Below, piece by piece: positions 33,477 through 44,699 of a stretch of 64,000 nt of DNA; the stretch's first letter is position 1; every line of letters begins with the position of its first letter. Source of the stretch: Ursus arctos (taxonomy: Eukaryota > Chordata > Mammalia > Carnivora > Ursidae); assembly GCF_023065955.2 (NCBI RefSeq), contig NW_026622808.1, positions 71,815,975 through 71,879,974 of the forward strand, written 5' to 3'. Made by a program: the position numbers and the translations under genes. The notes under the pieces are model-generated. The model saw nothing but the letters and a program-made list of their open reading frames with translations. It was not told the DNA's origin and did not search any database.

Positions 33477-34505
33477 TTTTTTTTTCTGGTTTTACTCTTT
33501 CTGGAATTCCTGTCAATCAAATGTTGAACCTTGTGGTTTGATCCTCAACTACTTTCTGTGTTACTACCATGTCCTTGTTTTGTGCTATTTTCAGGGAAAA
33601 TACATTCGTTATTTTTCAGCCTGTCTAGTGAATTTCTTATTTTGGCAATAATTTCTAAAAAGCCCCTTTCCCCCGTTTGTTCTTTTTTGTAGTATTCTTT
33701 TCTCATTTTAGAGATACATTTTCTTAAAGGTTTCTCTGTAACCTGATATCTCACCCCTTCATGCCCTTGCCCCTGGGTCCTTTTTTGTCTTTGTTTATTC
33801 TCATTGGAGACTTTCCTCAAATATGTTGTGATTCTTACTGACATATACAAATAAGTCTCTGTGTGTTTATCAAAAGTCCAATTGAGACCTCTGTATGTGG
33901 GAGTGGGATTTGCTCAGTTAAGAGGCTTCCTTCTAGAGTACTTGGTAGGGAGCAAGCTCTTTCCCTGGAAACCTCTAAGTGCCAGAATGCTGAGATCTTT
34001 TGTCTGTGGCTCATATGCTTCTTTAGCAGGAAATCCTCTGATGTTTTTGTCTGGGGTTTGGATGCCATGAGTGGTTCTGTAGCAGTGGGAGAGAAGAAAA
34101 TCACGTGTTGTTATAAACTTTTGGTTAATGCCCATATTTTTAGCCTTACTTTTCCCTCCCACCCTTAATATACCTGGTGTTTCCAAGTCCCGAGTTGCTT
34201 TGTGATTTGGCAGGGTATGTCAGCTACTTCCTTCCATTGTATTGCCCTCAGCAAGTGTTTCAAGCTGTTATTCCCTCCATGCAACTTTCTCAGTTACCAC
34301 TTCATCCATTTTCCATCTTACAGAGATTTGTTCCCCTTATCACATTATTATTTATACATTTTAAGTCATTATAATAATTCATTATCATTTTAGGGGAAGT
34401 TAAAACATTTAAAAAAACAATGTTGGTATGGTTTGATATAGTACTACCTTAGCTACCCTAAAAATGAATATTTTGACAGTGATTTATGTACTTGCCAGTG
34501 GTACT
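33477..34505. other. Intergenic DNA
   Basis: T-rich start, then sequence resembling decayed L1 near 33500-33850 (weak). No gene was seen; overlapping short frames on both strands at 33835-34190 lack homology. Confidence 0.35.
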
Positions 34506-34830
34506 GTTTTTAAAAAAGAAAGAAAGAAAACAATCCAAGTGACTAATGATAGGGGAATGATTAAATTATGATAGAATATTATGCAACCACTAAAATAATA
34601 ATTTAAAGGATATTCAGTGATATAAAATATTCCCAATATTAAATGAACAATGCTAAGTACAAAATTAAATGGTGGGTACAGATAGCCCAGTTTTCTTAAA
34701 TATACATGCATAGAAAAGACTGAAAGACAATAAGTACATGGGGTGATTAGTGGTTAAATTTTACTGCTTTGTCTATATTTTCTACAATATGCCTCAATTA
34801 CTTTCATGATCAGGAGGGGAAAAGCTAATA
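34506..34830 (+). mobile_element. Ancient L1 3' fragment, plus strand
   Basis: Weak L1M-like sequence: ggggaatgattaaattatga, then tattatgcaaccactaaaat. Confidence 0.6.
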
Positions 34831-35695
34831 AAAAACAAGATCATGGACATACAGAGTGATGAGATAATTTCGGGGAGTGTGGTAGTTGGGAGCAGCAGAA
34901 GAAGGGACTGGTTACCAATGACCTAATGGTGAACAGAGTTCAGTCAGGGAATATATGTAACCATACTGATTGTGACATATAGTTGTGGCTGGAGTGTGGA
35001 GGCTAGGCTGGTGAGGGGAGAAATGAATCCTGGAGACGTAGAGATAGCTTTTGTCAGACTACAAGGGAGATTCTGACCCAGGCAGTGTCAGGGGGCCAGA
35101 AGAGAAGGGACAGATAGAATGAGCAGGTCTTAGGGGCATGAAAGATCAAGCAACAAATCCCCAAGCCAGAAATCAGCCTCCACACCCTGGTGAAACATGA
35201 CTTGTGACAAATGGGTCCTGGCCCATGAGAGAGAAGCCCTGGTTTCTTTGTGCCTCTCTGGAGCCACCCTGTGTTAACAGTGGTCAATACTTATGTGGTG
35301 GTTGGGTGGGGTTTGGGAGAAGCAAACCTAAGTCCTAGCAGGCTAGTAGCAAGATTGTGACCACCCCATTCGTTGAGGGGTTCCTGTGTGGGAGACTAAA
35401 TGCCAAATGTTCTTTATTTCATTTAGGCCTCACCTGAGGAGGGAAGTTCTTTTATAATCCCCGTTTTCAAGGGCAGTATTCACAGTATTAGAATAACTCT
35501 GAGGCCGAAACCTGTGCCCCTTTCTCCCAAGCTACTTTCTCAATGTCCCTCCAGAGACCCTTCTCATCAAAAGTTATAAAAGGAAACAATGAAGAGTAAG
35601 TCTTCCTCCTAGCCCAGAGTACCCCAGGTTAGGAGTACCCTGGAAATAACTGTTGCAAATTTCTTGATCCTTCCAGAGAGAGTCTGTGCATTTAC
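34831..35695. other. Intergenic DNA with a MIR trace
   Basis: A minus-strand MIR-like piece lies at about 35380-35530 (catttaggcctcacctgagg, ataatccccgttttcaaggg). Nothing else was recognised. Confidence 0.4.
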
Positions 35696-35699
35696 AGTC

Positions 35700-36255
35700 T
35701 TATGTATCCCCCTTTAAAACACACTCACAGGAGTTTAGGATATGCACTATCTATACCTTTTTTTTCCCCTCATGTAGTGTGTCTTGGAGATGGTTCTATT
35801 TTAGCCTATAAGATCTACCTCATTCTTTTCTTTGCCATGTGATAGTGAATTGTATAGATGTACCATGATTCATGTAGCAGTGTCCTGTTGTTGGGCATAT
35901 AGGATCTTTTCTATCTTTTGTTTTATAAACAATGCCATGCTGAATAGCCCAGCATGCTATCTTGTGTGTGCGACTTTGCAGGATAAGTTGATAAAGGGTA
36001 GGTACATTTGGTATTTTGATAGAAATTGCAAATGCAGTTCCCACTATGTGTATGAAAATGCCCATTTCCATGAGTCTTCTATAAAACTATTGTTTTCTGG
36101 TCTGATAAGTGAAAAATTCTCTCATGTTTTATTTTGTGTTCAGTTACGAGGGAAACTGGATATTGTGTCAGGTGTTTACAAAGTTGTGTGTTTCTTTTTT
36201 CATCATTTGCTTGTTCATGTTCTTTAGCAGTTTTCTGTTGGTTGTTGGTCCTTTT
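35700..36255 (-). mobile_element. Ancient L1 (L1M), minus strand, first part
   Basis: Reverse L1M 3' UTR features (tagatgtaccatgattcatg, ataaacaatgccatgctgaa). It continues after the inserted young L1 at 38564-38753 and beyond the SINE, so the two later elements nested into it. Confidence 0.65.
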
Positions 36256-36339
36256 AAGAATTGGTTTGTATGAGTGCAGCATCCTTTCTTGATTAAAACT
36301 TCACAGTGTAAGGATAGAGGGTACATACCTCAGTATCAT

Positions 36340-38090
36340 AAAAGCCATCTATGAATATCATTCTCAATGGGGAAAAACAGAGCTTTTCCCCTAAGGTCAG
36401 GAACACAGCAGGGATGTCCACTCTCACCACTGCTGTTCAACATAGTACTAGAAGTCCTAGCCTTAGCAATCAGACAACAAAAAGAAATAAAAGGCATCCA
36501 AATTGGCAAAGAAGTCAAACTCTCACTCTTTGCAGATGATATGATACTTTATGTGGAAAACCCAAAAGACTCCACCCCAAAATTCCTGGAACTCATATAG
36601 GAATTCAGCAAAGTGGAAGGATATAAAATCAATGCACAGAAATCAGTTGCATTTCTATACACTAGCAATGAGACAGAAGAAAGAGAAATTAAGGAGTCAA
36701 TCCCATTTATAATTGCACCCCAAATCATAAGATACCTAGGAACAAATCTAACCAAAGAGGCAAAAGGTCTCACTCAGAAACTGATAGACAACTCATGAAA
36801 TTGAGGAAGACACAAATGAAATGGGAAAATGTTCCATGCTCATAGATTGGAAGAACCAATCTTATTAAAATGTCTATGCTACCTAAAGCAATCTACACAT
36901 TCAGCACAATCCCTCTCAAACTACCATCAGCTTTTTTCACAGAACTGGAACAAATAATCCTAAAATTTATATGGACCAGAAAAGACCCTGAATAACTAAA
37001 GTGATGTTGAAAAAGAAAACCAAAGCTGGTGGCATCACAATTCTGGACTTCAAGCTCTATTAAAAGCTGTAATCATCAAGACAGTATGGTAATGGCACAC
37101 AAACAGACACATAGATCAATGGAACAGAATAGAGAACTCAGAAATGGACCCTCAACTCTATGGTCAACTAATCTTTGACAAATCAGGAAAGAATATCCAA
37201 TGGAGGAAAAAAAAGACAGTCTCTTCAACAAATGGTGTTGGGAAAATTGGACAGCCAAATGCAGAAGAATGAAACTGGACTATTTCCTTACACTATACAC
37301 AAAAATAGACTCAAAATGGATGAGAGAGCTAAATGTGAGACAGGAATCCATCAAAATCCTTGAGGAGAACACAGACAGCAACCTCTTCAACCTTGGCCAC
37401 AGCAACTTCTTGCTAGACACGTCTCCAAAGGCAAGGGAAACAAAGGCAAAAATGAACTTTTGAGACTTCATTAAGATAAAAACCTTTTGTACAACAAAGG
37501 AAACAGTCAACAAAACCAAAAGACAGCCAACAGAATGGGAGAAGATATTTGCAAATGACATATCAGATAAAGGGCTAGTATCCAAAATCTGTAAAGAACT
37601 TTTCAAACTCAACACCCACAGAACAAACAATCCAATCAAGAAATGGTCAGAAGACACGAACAGACATTTCTCTAAAGAAGATCCAAATGGCCAACAGGCA
37701 CATGAAAAAGTGCCCAACATCACTTGGCATCAGTGAAATACGAATCAAAACCACAATGAGACACCACCTTATACCAGTCAGAATGGCTAAAATTAACAAA
37801 ACAGGAAACAGCAAATGCTGGCAAGGATGTGGAGAAAGGGGAACCCTCTTAAACTGTTGGTGGGACTGCAAGCTGGTACAGCCACTTTGGAAAACAATAT
37901 GGAGTTTCCTCAAAACATTGAAAATAGAGCTACCCTATGACCCAGCAATTGCATTACTGGGTATTTACCCCAAAGATACAAATGTAGTGATCCAACGGGG
38001 CACCTGCATCCCAATGTTTATAGCAGCGATGTCCATAATGGCCAAACTATGGAAAGAGCCCAGATGTCCATTGAAAAGATGAATGGATAA
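36340..38090 (+). pseudogene. L1 ORF2 remnant (reverse transcriptase to C-terminus)
   Basis: Conceptual pieces at 36367-36600, 36613-36798, 37200-37463 and 37687-38082 cover part of the RT domain through the C-terminal region. The catalytic FADD box (LFADDMILY, about 36528-36554) is intact, but frameshifts and stops (for example near 36598 and 36796) break the frame. There is no endonuclease domain because of 5' truncation. Confidence 0.88.
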
Positions 38091-38100
38091 AGAAGATGTG

Positions 38101-38101
<1 letters not shown>

Positions 38102-38145
<44 letters not shown>
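38102..38145 (+). repeat. (AC)n microsatellite
   Basis: About 22 AC units inside the L1 ORF2/3' UTR junction. Confidence 0.96.
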
Positions 38146-38147
<2 letters not shown>

Positions 38148-38563
38148 GGAATATTATGCAGCCATCAAGAAATAGAATCTTGCCATTTCCAATGACGTGG
38201 ATGGAACTAGATGGTATGATGCTGGGTGAAATAAGTCAATCAGAGAAAGACAGTTATCACATGATCTCACTGATATGTGGAATTTAAGAAACAAGGCAGA
38301 GGATCATAGGGGAAGAGAGGAAAAAAAATGAAACAAGATGAAACCAGAGAGGGAGACAAACCGTAAGAGACTCTTAATCTTAGAAAGCAAACTGAGGTTG
38401 CTGGAGGGGAGGAGGTGGGGGGATGGGGTAGCTGGGTGATGGACATTCAGCAGGGTATGTGTTGTGAGTGCTGTGTGTTGTGTAAGACTGATAAATCACA
38501 GGCGTGTACCCCTGAAACAATACATTATATGTTAATAATTTTAAAAAAGAATTGGTTTGTATG

Positions 38564-38735
38564 GACTCTGTAGTAAAGAAATTATTTATCTGCCATATGT
38601 GTTGCAAATATTCCCTAGTTTACACTTCTTTAATTTTTAATGTTTGGGTATTTCAGTTTTAAAGTCAAGTCCAAGACTTCTCCCTCTTCAAATTACACAT
38701 TCTCCCATAATTTCGCCTAGTCCTTTGATTTAGGT
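38564..38735 (-). mobile_element. Ancient L1 (L1M), continuation
   Basis: atctgccatatgtgttgcaaatattccc and following sequence fit old reverse L1 ORF2 text. It is the same copy as 35700-36255, split by a younger L1. Confidence 0.5.
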
Positions 38736-38753
38736 CCATTTGAAATTCATTTT

Positions 38754-38945
38754 TTTTAAATATTTTATTTATTTATTTGACAGAGATAGAGACAGCCAGC
38801 GAGAGAGGGAACACAAGCAGGGGGAGTGGGAGAGGAAGAAGCAGGCTCATAGCGGAGGAGCCTGATGTGGGACTCGATCCCAGAACGCAGGGATCACGCC
38901 CTGAGCTGAAGGCAGACGCTTAACAGGTGCACCACCCAGGCGCCC
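38754..38945 (-). mobile_element. can-SINE, minus strand, with target duplication
   Basis: A full-length SINE. The flanking direct repeat CCATTTGAAATTCATTT is at about 38736-38753 and 38946-38963. It is the young variant with gccagcgagagagggaacac. Confidence 0.95.
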
Positions 38946-38963
38946 CCATTTGAAATTCATTTT

Positions 38964-39920
38964 GGAGTAACAACTGAATTGGATCCTAGTCCCACTGCCC
39001 ACCCCTTTTCCTCTGGTCCCAGCAGGAGGAATCAATCTGCAGAACCACAAAGATGAAGACAGCTCCTGTCTTCCCTGAACTGCTGGGTGAAAGCCTGCAT
39101 CCATGTACCTCCTTCCCAGTGTGTGGGTGGGGGGGCGGTGGGTAAACTCCAGCAACCCAGCTTGAGATCAGCCAAGGTCTGCGCTGGGCCCATCGATGCC
39201 ACACCGCTTGCACTCTGGTTAATAGAGGGCAGGAATAATGGGAGGGGGCGACATGGGAAAGAAGAGCTGGGGGTGGGGGAGAAGAGGCCACATTCATGGG
39301 CAAGGGAGAGGGAGGACCCAGTTCTGTGCAGGCAGGGGCGTGTTGGAAGAGGAAGTGAAGTGGGGACTGCAGCCTGAGGTCAGTGAGGGAACAGAGTAGT
39401 CTTCAACTGAGGTGGGGGATGGAGGGAGTGTTGGGAATGGGGCCAGGGCCAGCTGGGGGAGAATCATCAATGGATGGGAAGAGCAGAGATGTGGAGGAAG
39501 TGGTGGGTAAGGAAAGGGGACAGATGGGGTGGTGTGGGGGGTTGGGGATTGGGGGTTGGGAAAGGAGAGGCTCAGCCCAGAGCAAGGGCAGTTTCTTTTA
39601 AGACCTGAGCCTGCCCAAGCTGATTTCTCTGGCCTTGGGTGGGTGGGGTAGGAACCAGGTTGTATTACTGGGGACAAGATGATTCTCTCGAACCTTCTAG
39701 TAGGTAGGAGGGCATTCTAGACTGGCAGTGCCTCTCACCTGTCACCCTAACCACTCCGAAGATCAGTCATCCCTTCACTCCCTCCAAGCTGAGTGTGAGG
39801 CTGGGATAAATGAATGATTTGAAAAGACATTGTGGCCATTAAAAGGCTCCTGGTTGCATAGGCCTGCCATGCTCCTGTTGGAGGACAGCATGGGAATGTA
39901 TAAAAGGAAACCAGGCAGAA
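38964..39920. other. G-rich intergenic region
   Basis: The + strand is unusually purine- and G-rich from 39230 to 39600, giving long C-rich minus frames (39294-39677) that look like composition artefacts. It contains a strong G-quadruplex motif, listed separately. Confidence 0.5.
39526..39560 (+). other. Potential G-quadruplex
   Basis: Five G-runs (4, 6, 4, 5 and 3 G) separated by loops of 2-6 bases. Confidence 0.7.
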
Positions 39921-40560
39921 GGAGTTAAGATGGTGGAGGAGTAAGGGGCCCTAATTTCACCTGGTCTCTGAAATTCAGTTAGATATCAAATCATTCTGAA
40001 CATTGGTATGCAATCAACTAGAGATCTCATAAAAGAATTGCTGCAATTCTACAAATAGAAAAGTGACCACTTGGGGTGCCTTGGTGGCTCAGTTGGTTAA
40101 GCAACTGCCTATGGCTCAGGTAATGATCCTGAAGTCCTGGGATTGAGTCTCACATTGGGCTCCCTGCTCAGTAGGGAGTCTGCTTCTCCCTCTGAGCCTC
40201 CCCTCTCCCATGCTCTCTCTCATTCTCTCTCAAATAAATAAAATCTTAAAAAAAGAAGAAAAGCTACCACTTTTTGCAAAGTAGGAGGTGCAGAGAAGTG
40301 AATCCCAGGCGATATATTGGAAGATAAACCATGGGTAGAGGGAGCCTCTATAAGTTGGGTAATGGAAAGTGTTATAAGCAGTGGAGCACAAAATTGGAAC
40401 CTTTAGAAGTCTGTGTGGAAGATGTTCAGGTAGTGAAGTGGGAGGGAATCCCAGGTGGGAGAGCATGGTCCTAGAATCCCCAGGGTGAAAAAAGAAGGAG
40501 GGTTCCAGAGTGTGGTACAGTCCCCAACCATTGGAGAGGAAAAGCTAACTGAAAACAGCA
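39921..40560 (+). mobile_element. Orphan L1 5' UTR fragment, plus strand
   Basis: Starts ggagttaagatggtggagga and continues with the caattctacaaatagaaaagtgaccac and ggaggtgcagagaagtgaat segments I associate with the carnivoran L1 5' UTR (promoter region). A SINE interrupts it. No ORF1 follows; the sequence passes into tandem-repeat DNA. Confidence 0.65.
40073..40258 (+). mobile_element. can-SINE, plus strand, with target duplication
   Basis: The tRNA-like head ggggtgccttggtggctcag, CT-rich tail and AAATAAATAAAATCTTAAAA end are present. Flanks aaaagtgaccactt and aaaagctaccactt are the duplicated target. A- and B-box-like tRNA promoter elements are in the head. Confidence 0.95.
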
Positions 40561-40689
40561 AGTTCCAGGATCAGCTTACAGATTAGTATTGCCATAGACC
40601 AAAAGTCATTGTACAGTTGGGCAAATATTATCAAAGCAGAGGCCCAACAAGAAAGAGAACTGTGGCAAGACCTTCAACTTAGTTCTGGC

Positions 40690-42918
40690 ACTACCCGGCC
40701 CCAAAGAGTAATTCTAAGGAATGACTGGATTAGGGACGCAAGACTGGTGCATGACAAATACCCCAAGAATACAGAAGCAAGCCATGCCATGGGAAACACT
40801 ACAGTGAAGCGAATAGCATGGTTCTAGCAAAAACCTAAGCCTCCACCCCATAATGTGCCTAGTCCCTGAAACCAAAACTTAACCCTGAGCTTCACCCTAG
40901 AGCTCATGCTCAGCTCAGACCTCAGAGCAGTTCTCCACACTGCCATCAGATTGACTCCTACTATGTCCCAGAAAAGAACCCTAACCCAAACCCTGGCTGT
41001 GCAACTTTTTGTACTTGAACCCAAGTTATGGGTGGGGGGGGTGGAGCACAAAACATTGGGTCACCTGACTGATACCGGACTCTTGAGTCAGGAACACAAT
41101 GGGAAACCATACCCCTTGCAATCCTGGGATGATGCTGGAGAACAAGATCATAGGGAAAAAACAGAAACTCAACAACCCTAGGATCATCCCCCTGAGGCCA
41201 AACCTGAAGACCGAGACTCACCCTAATGCTAGCCCTCCACTCAGCCCTCAGGATAGGACTCGGCACTGCCATCAGATTGACGCTTAACGTCTTCAGGACT
41301 ATAACCCTAATCCTAGCCCTAGAGCTGGCCCAAATCAAACCCAATTCCGAGATGGGAGGGTCCAATGGACTGGACACGTGGGCAGTGCCAGGCTAATCAG
41401 TCAAGAACAAAGAAGTAAACCAGGAGACTTGCAACACCTGGGTTGTGGCCGGTGACCATGATTGTACTGAAAAGCCAAAACCTCAGGAACACTAGGAACA
41501 TCTCCCTGAAGTCAAATGGGAAGCTAGATTCTCAACCTACTGCTAACCCTCAACTCAGCCCTCAGGGCACTTCTATGCACCTCCACTGGTTAGATGCCTA
41601 CACTCTCCTGGTTTTTCACCCTTACCATAGGTTTGGCTCTGGCCCTGCCCAGGCCCCAGTTGTAATTCTGAGGAATGATGGAATTTGGGACACACGACTG
41701 CTGCAAGACAAATCCCCCAAGAAGACAGAAGCAAGCCATGCCATGGGTAACAACAGCAGTGAAACTAATAGCATGGTTCCAGCGAAGACCTGACACTCCA
41801 CCCCACAATGTACCAAAACCTTGAAACCAAACCCTAACCCTGAGCTTCACTCTAGAGCTTAACCTGAACTCAGGTCTCAGGGTAGGTCTCCACACTCCCA
41901 TCAGATAGATTCCTACTATCTCCCTACCAGAACCCTAACCCTGGCCCTTGCTGTGCAATGTCATGTGTCCGTGCACAAGTTCTTAGGGCACAATCAATTT
42001 GGTACACATGACTGATGCAAGACTCATCAATCAGGAACACAGACGGAAACCGTGCCTCCTGCTACTGGAGAACATGATTCTAGCGAAAAACCTGAAACTC
42101 AGCAACACAAGGAATGACTGGATTTGGGACACAAGACTAGTGCACGACAAATACCACAGAATACAGAAGCAAGCCATACCATGGGAAACACCGCAGTGAA
42201 GCTAATAGCATACTTCTAGCAAAAACCTAACCCTCCACCCCACAATGTGCATCGTCCCTATGACCAAACACGAATCCTCAGTTTCACCCTAAATATCACC
42301 CTCAATTCAGGCCTCAAGGCTAGTCTCCACACTGCCATCAGATTGACTCCTACCCTCTACCAGACCATAGCCCTAACACTAGTCCTGCCTATAAAAAGAG
42401 CCTACTGTGCCCGAACCCTAGTTCTGAGAGTGTAATGGATTTGAGTCACCTGATCTATGCCAGACTCATCTGTCAGGGACAGAGAAAGAACCCATGCCAC
42501 TTGGAACCCAGAGATATTGCTGGAGAACATGATTCTAGCCAAATGCCTGGAACTCAGCCTCACCAGGAGCATCCCCCTGAGGCCAAATGCAAAGACTGAG
42601 CCTCACCCTAATGCTAGCCCTACCCTCAGCCCTCACGGTAGGACTCTGCATTGCCATCAAATTGGCCTCTGGTCTTCAGGACTGTAACCCTAACCCTGGC
42701 CCTGGGTGTGGCCCTGACCAGACCCAAACCTTAGTTGTGTGCATCAGATGGATTTTGGACACCTGGGCAGTGTCAGGCTAATCAGGCAAGAACAAAGAAG
42801 GAAACCGGGTGACTCGCGACCCCTGGGATGTGGCTGGCAACCATGACCGTATTGAAAAGCTGAAACCTCAGGCATACAAGGAGGCTCTCCCTGAGGCCAA
42901 ACGGGAAGCCCGATACAC
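40690..42918 (+). repeat. Satellite-like array of about 320-330-bp monomers in A-B-C order
   Basis: Three related monomer types follow each other. A: 40700-41025, 41665-41965 and 42105-42385. B: 41025-41340, 41965-42105 (cut short) and 42385-42710. C: 41340-41660 and 42710-42918 (cut). All share a block near ccctcaactcagccctcagg followed by ccacactgccatcagattga and then ctaaccctggccctg. A gcaagccatgccatggg motif marks A; gctggagaacatgattctag marks B; gtgccaggctaatcagtcaa marks C. The array is diverged, has no coding capacity, and ends against an L1. Confidence 0.85.
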
Positions 42919-43490
42919 TTTTTTTTTACACTCCATCAAGAATGAATATATATATAATTGTGTTCAGTTAGCCAACATAGAGTCCATCTTTAGTTTCTGA
43001 TATAGTCTTCAACAATTCATTAGTGTGTATAACACCCAGTGATCATCACGACACATGCCCTCCTTAATACCCATCACCTGGTTACCCCATCCCTCCCACA
43101 TCCTCCCTTTTGTAACCCTCATTTTATTTCCCAAAGTCCAGAGTCTTTCATGGTTACTCTCCCTCTCTGATTTCTTCCCATTCAGCTTTCCCTCCCTTCC
43201 TCTGTGGTCCTTCACAATATTCCTTATGTTCCACATATGAGTGAAACCATATGATAATTGTCTTTCTCAGCTTGACTTATTTCACTTGGCATAATCCCTT
43301 CCAGTTCATCCCTGTCAACGCAAATGGTAGGTATTCATCCTTTCTGTTGGCTGGGTAATATTCCATTGTATATATGAACAACATGTTCTTTATCCATTCA
43401 TCTGTTGAAGGACATCTCGGCTCCTTCCACAGTTTGGTTATTGTGGACATTGCTGCTATGAACATTGGGGTGCAGGTGCACCTTATTTAC
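42919..43490 (-). mobile_element. L1 3' end, minus strand
   Basis: The T-run at about 42919-42928 is followed by reverse L1 3' UTR and ORF2 C-terminus (43277-43465). It is inserted between two unrelated tandem arrays. Target duplication not clear. Confidence 0.85.
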
Positions 43491-43504
43491 ACTACATCAA
43501 AGAC

Positions 43505-44320
43505 ATAGAATTCAAGTTTTAACTAATATCTTGTTTCATGAAGATAGAAGCATTGACAAATGTATGTGTGGAAGCATAAGGCAAGTGGCATATACTTAAA
43601 ATCTAATAAACAACACTAGAGAAACTGGCTTTCCACTAATTTCTCCTTACCTGAAGATAGAAGCATTTTCAAAAGTGTGTTGGAAAGAATAAGGAAAGTA
43701 CCATATACTTAACTCTGAGAAACAAGTCTGTGTAGAATGCAACTTTCACTAACCTCTTGTATCATGAAGATGGACGAGTTTACACATGTATGTGTGGAAG
43801 CATAAGGAAAAGTGCCACAAACTTAACTCTAAGAAAGAATACTGTAGAGAAACCGTGTTTCAACTAACATCGTCTTTCCTGAGGTAGAAGCATTTTCAAA
43901 AGCATGTCTGAAAACATAAGGAAAGTACCATATATACTTAACTCTGAGATACAAGTCTGCTTAGAATGTATCCTTTCAACTAACATCTTGTTTCATGAAG
44001 AGAGAAGCATTTTCAAATGTATGAGTGGAAAGTGTAAGGAAAGTGCCCTATATGTAACTCGAAGAAATAACACAGTAGGTGAACTGTCTTTCAAACAACA
44101 TCATCTTTATGGAAGATAGAAACATTTCAAAAATGCATGTGAAAGCATAAGAAAAGTACCACATACAGAACTCAAAGAAACAACCCTGTAGAGGAACTGA
44201 CTTTCCACTAACATCTTATTTCATGAAGATAGAGGCATTTTCAGAAGTGTGTGTCAAAACATAAGGATAGTGCCATATACTTAACTCTGAGAAACAAGTG
44301 TGGGGAGAAAGCAACTAGAG
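43505..44320 (+). repeat. Tandem array, seven monomers of about 113-117 bp
   Basis: The anchor 'gaagatagaagcatttt' recurs near 43541, 43654, 43767, 43881, 43998, 44113 and 44226. Each monomer also contains ataaggaaagtgccatatac, cttaactctgagaaacaa and a ttcaactaacatc block. Odd copies (catgaag) and even copies (cctgaag and variants) alternate, suggesting a dimeric higher-order unit of about 230 bp. Confidence 0.88.
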
Positions 44321-44324
44321 GTTT

Positions 44325-44690
44325 CTTTAGGTTCAAAATTAGTCTCTTGTAGACAGCATATGGATGGGTCCTGATTTTTTTTATCCAATCTGAAACCCTG
44401 TGTCTCTAGATGTGAGCATTCAGCCTGTTCACACTGAAAGTAACTATTGAAAGATATGAATTTAGTGCCATCGGATTGCCTGTAATGTCCCTGTTACATT
44501 GTCTGTAGAGAGTCTCTGATAATTTCTGGTCTACATTACTCTTAGGGTGTTTCTTCTTTTATAAGACCTCCTTAACATTTCTTGAGGGGCTGGCTTGGTG
44601 GTCACATAATCTTTCTGTTTCTCCCAGTCCTGGAAGCTCTTTATCTCTTTGTCCATTCTGAATGACAGCCTTGCTGGTAAAGTACTTTCT
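44325..44690 (-). mobile_element. L1 ORF1/ORF2 boundary fragment, minus strand
   Basis: Matches the same region as 890-1250 of this window (gtctcttgtagacagcat, tgaatgacagccttgctgg). It is cut off at about 44690 by the tail of another L1. Confidence 0.8.
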
Positions 44691-44699
44691 TTTCTTTTC

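Larger units (their letters stand above)
36273..38546 (+). mobile_element. 5'-truncated L1, plus strand, 2.3 kb, with target duplication
   Basis: Runs from the ORF2 reverse-transcriptase domain to the 3' UTR and A-rich end. A perfect 17-bp duplication AAGAATTGGTTTGTATG is at 36256-36272 and 38547-38563. An (AC)n run lies near the ORF2 end. It differs from the L1s with 'ggtagtaaggagggc' 3' UTRs and represents another L1 subfamily. Confidence 0.95.

Noticed and set aside
39294..39677. 127-codon proline-rich minus frame
   Set aside because: It mirrors the G-rich + strand; composition explains the lack of stops.
40073..40258. Functional tRNA gene in the SINE heads
   Set aside because: The tRNA-like box motifs belong to can-SINEs; no cloverleaf with intact acceptor and anticodon stems is present.
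40690..42918. Interstitial telomere
   Set aside because: CCCTAA-like motifs are single or double inside a 330-bp monomer, never in a long pure tandem run.
43505..44320. CRISPR-like array of regular repeats
   Set aside because: The whole 115-bp unit is repeated with divergence; there are no short identical repeats with unique spacers, and the DNA is mammalian.
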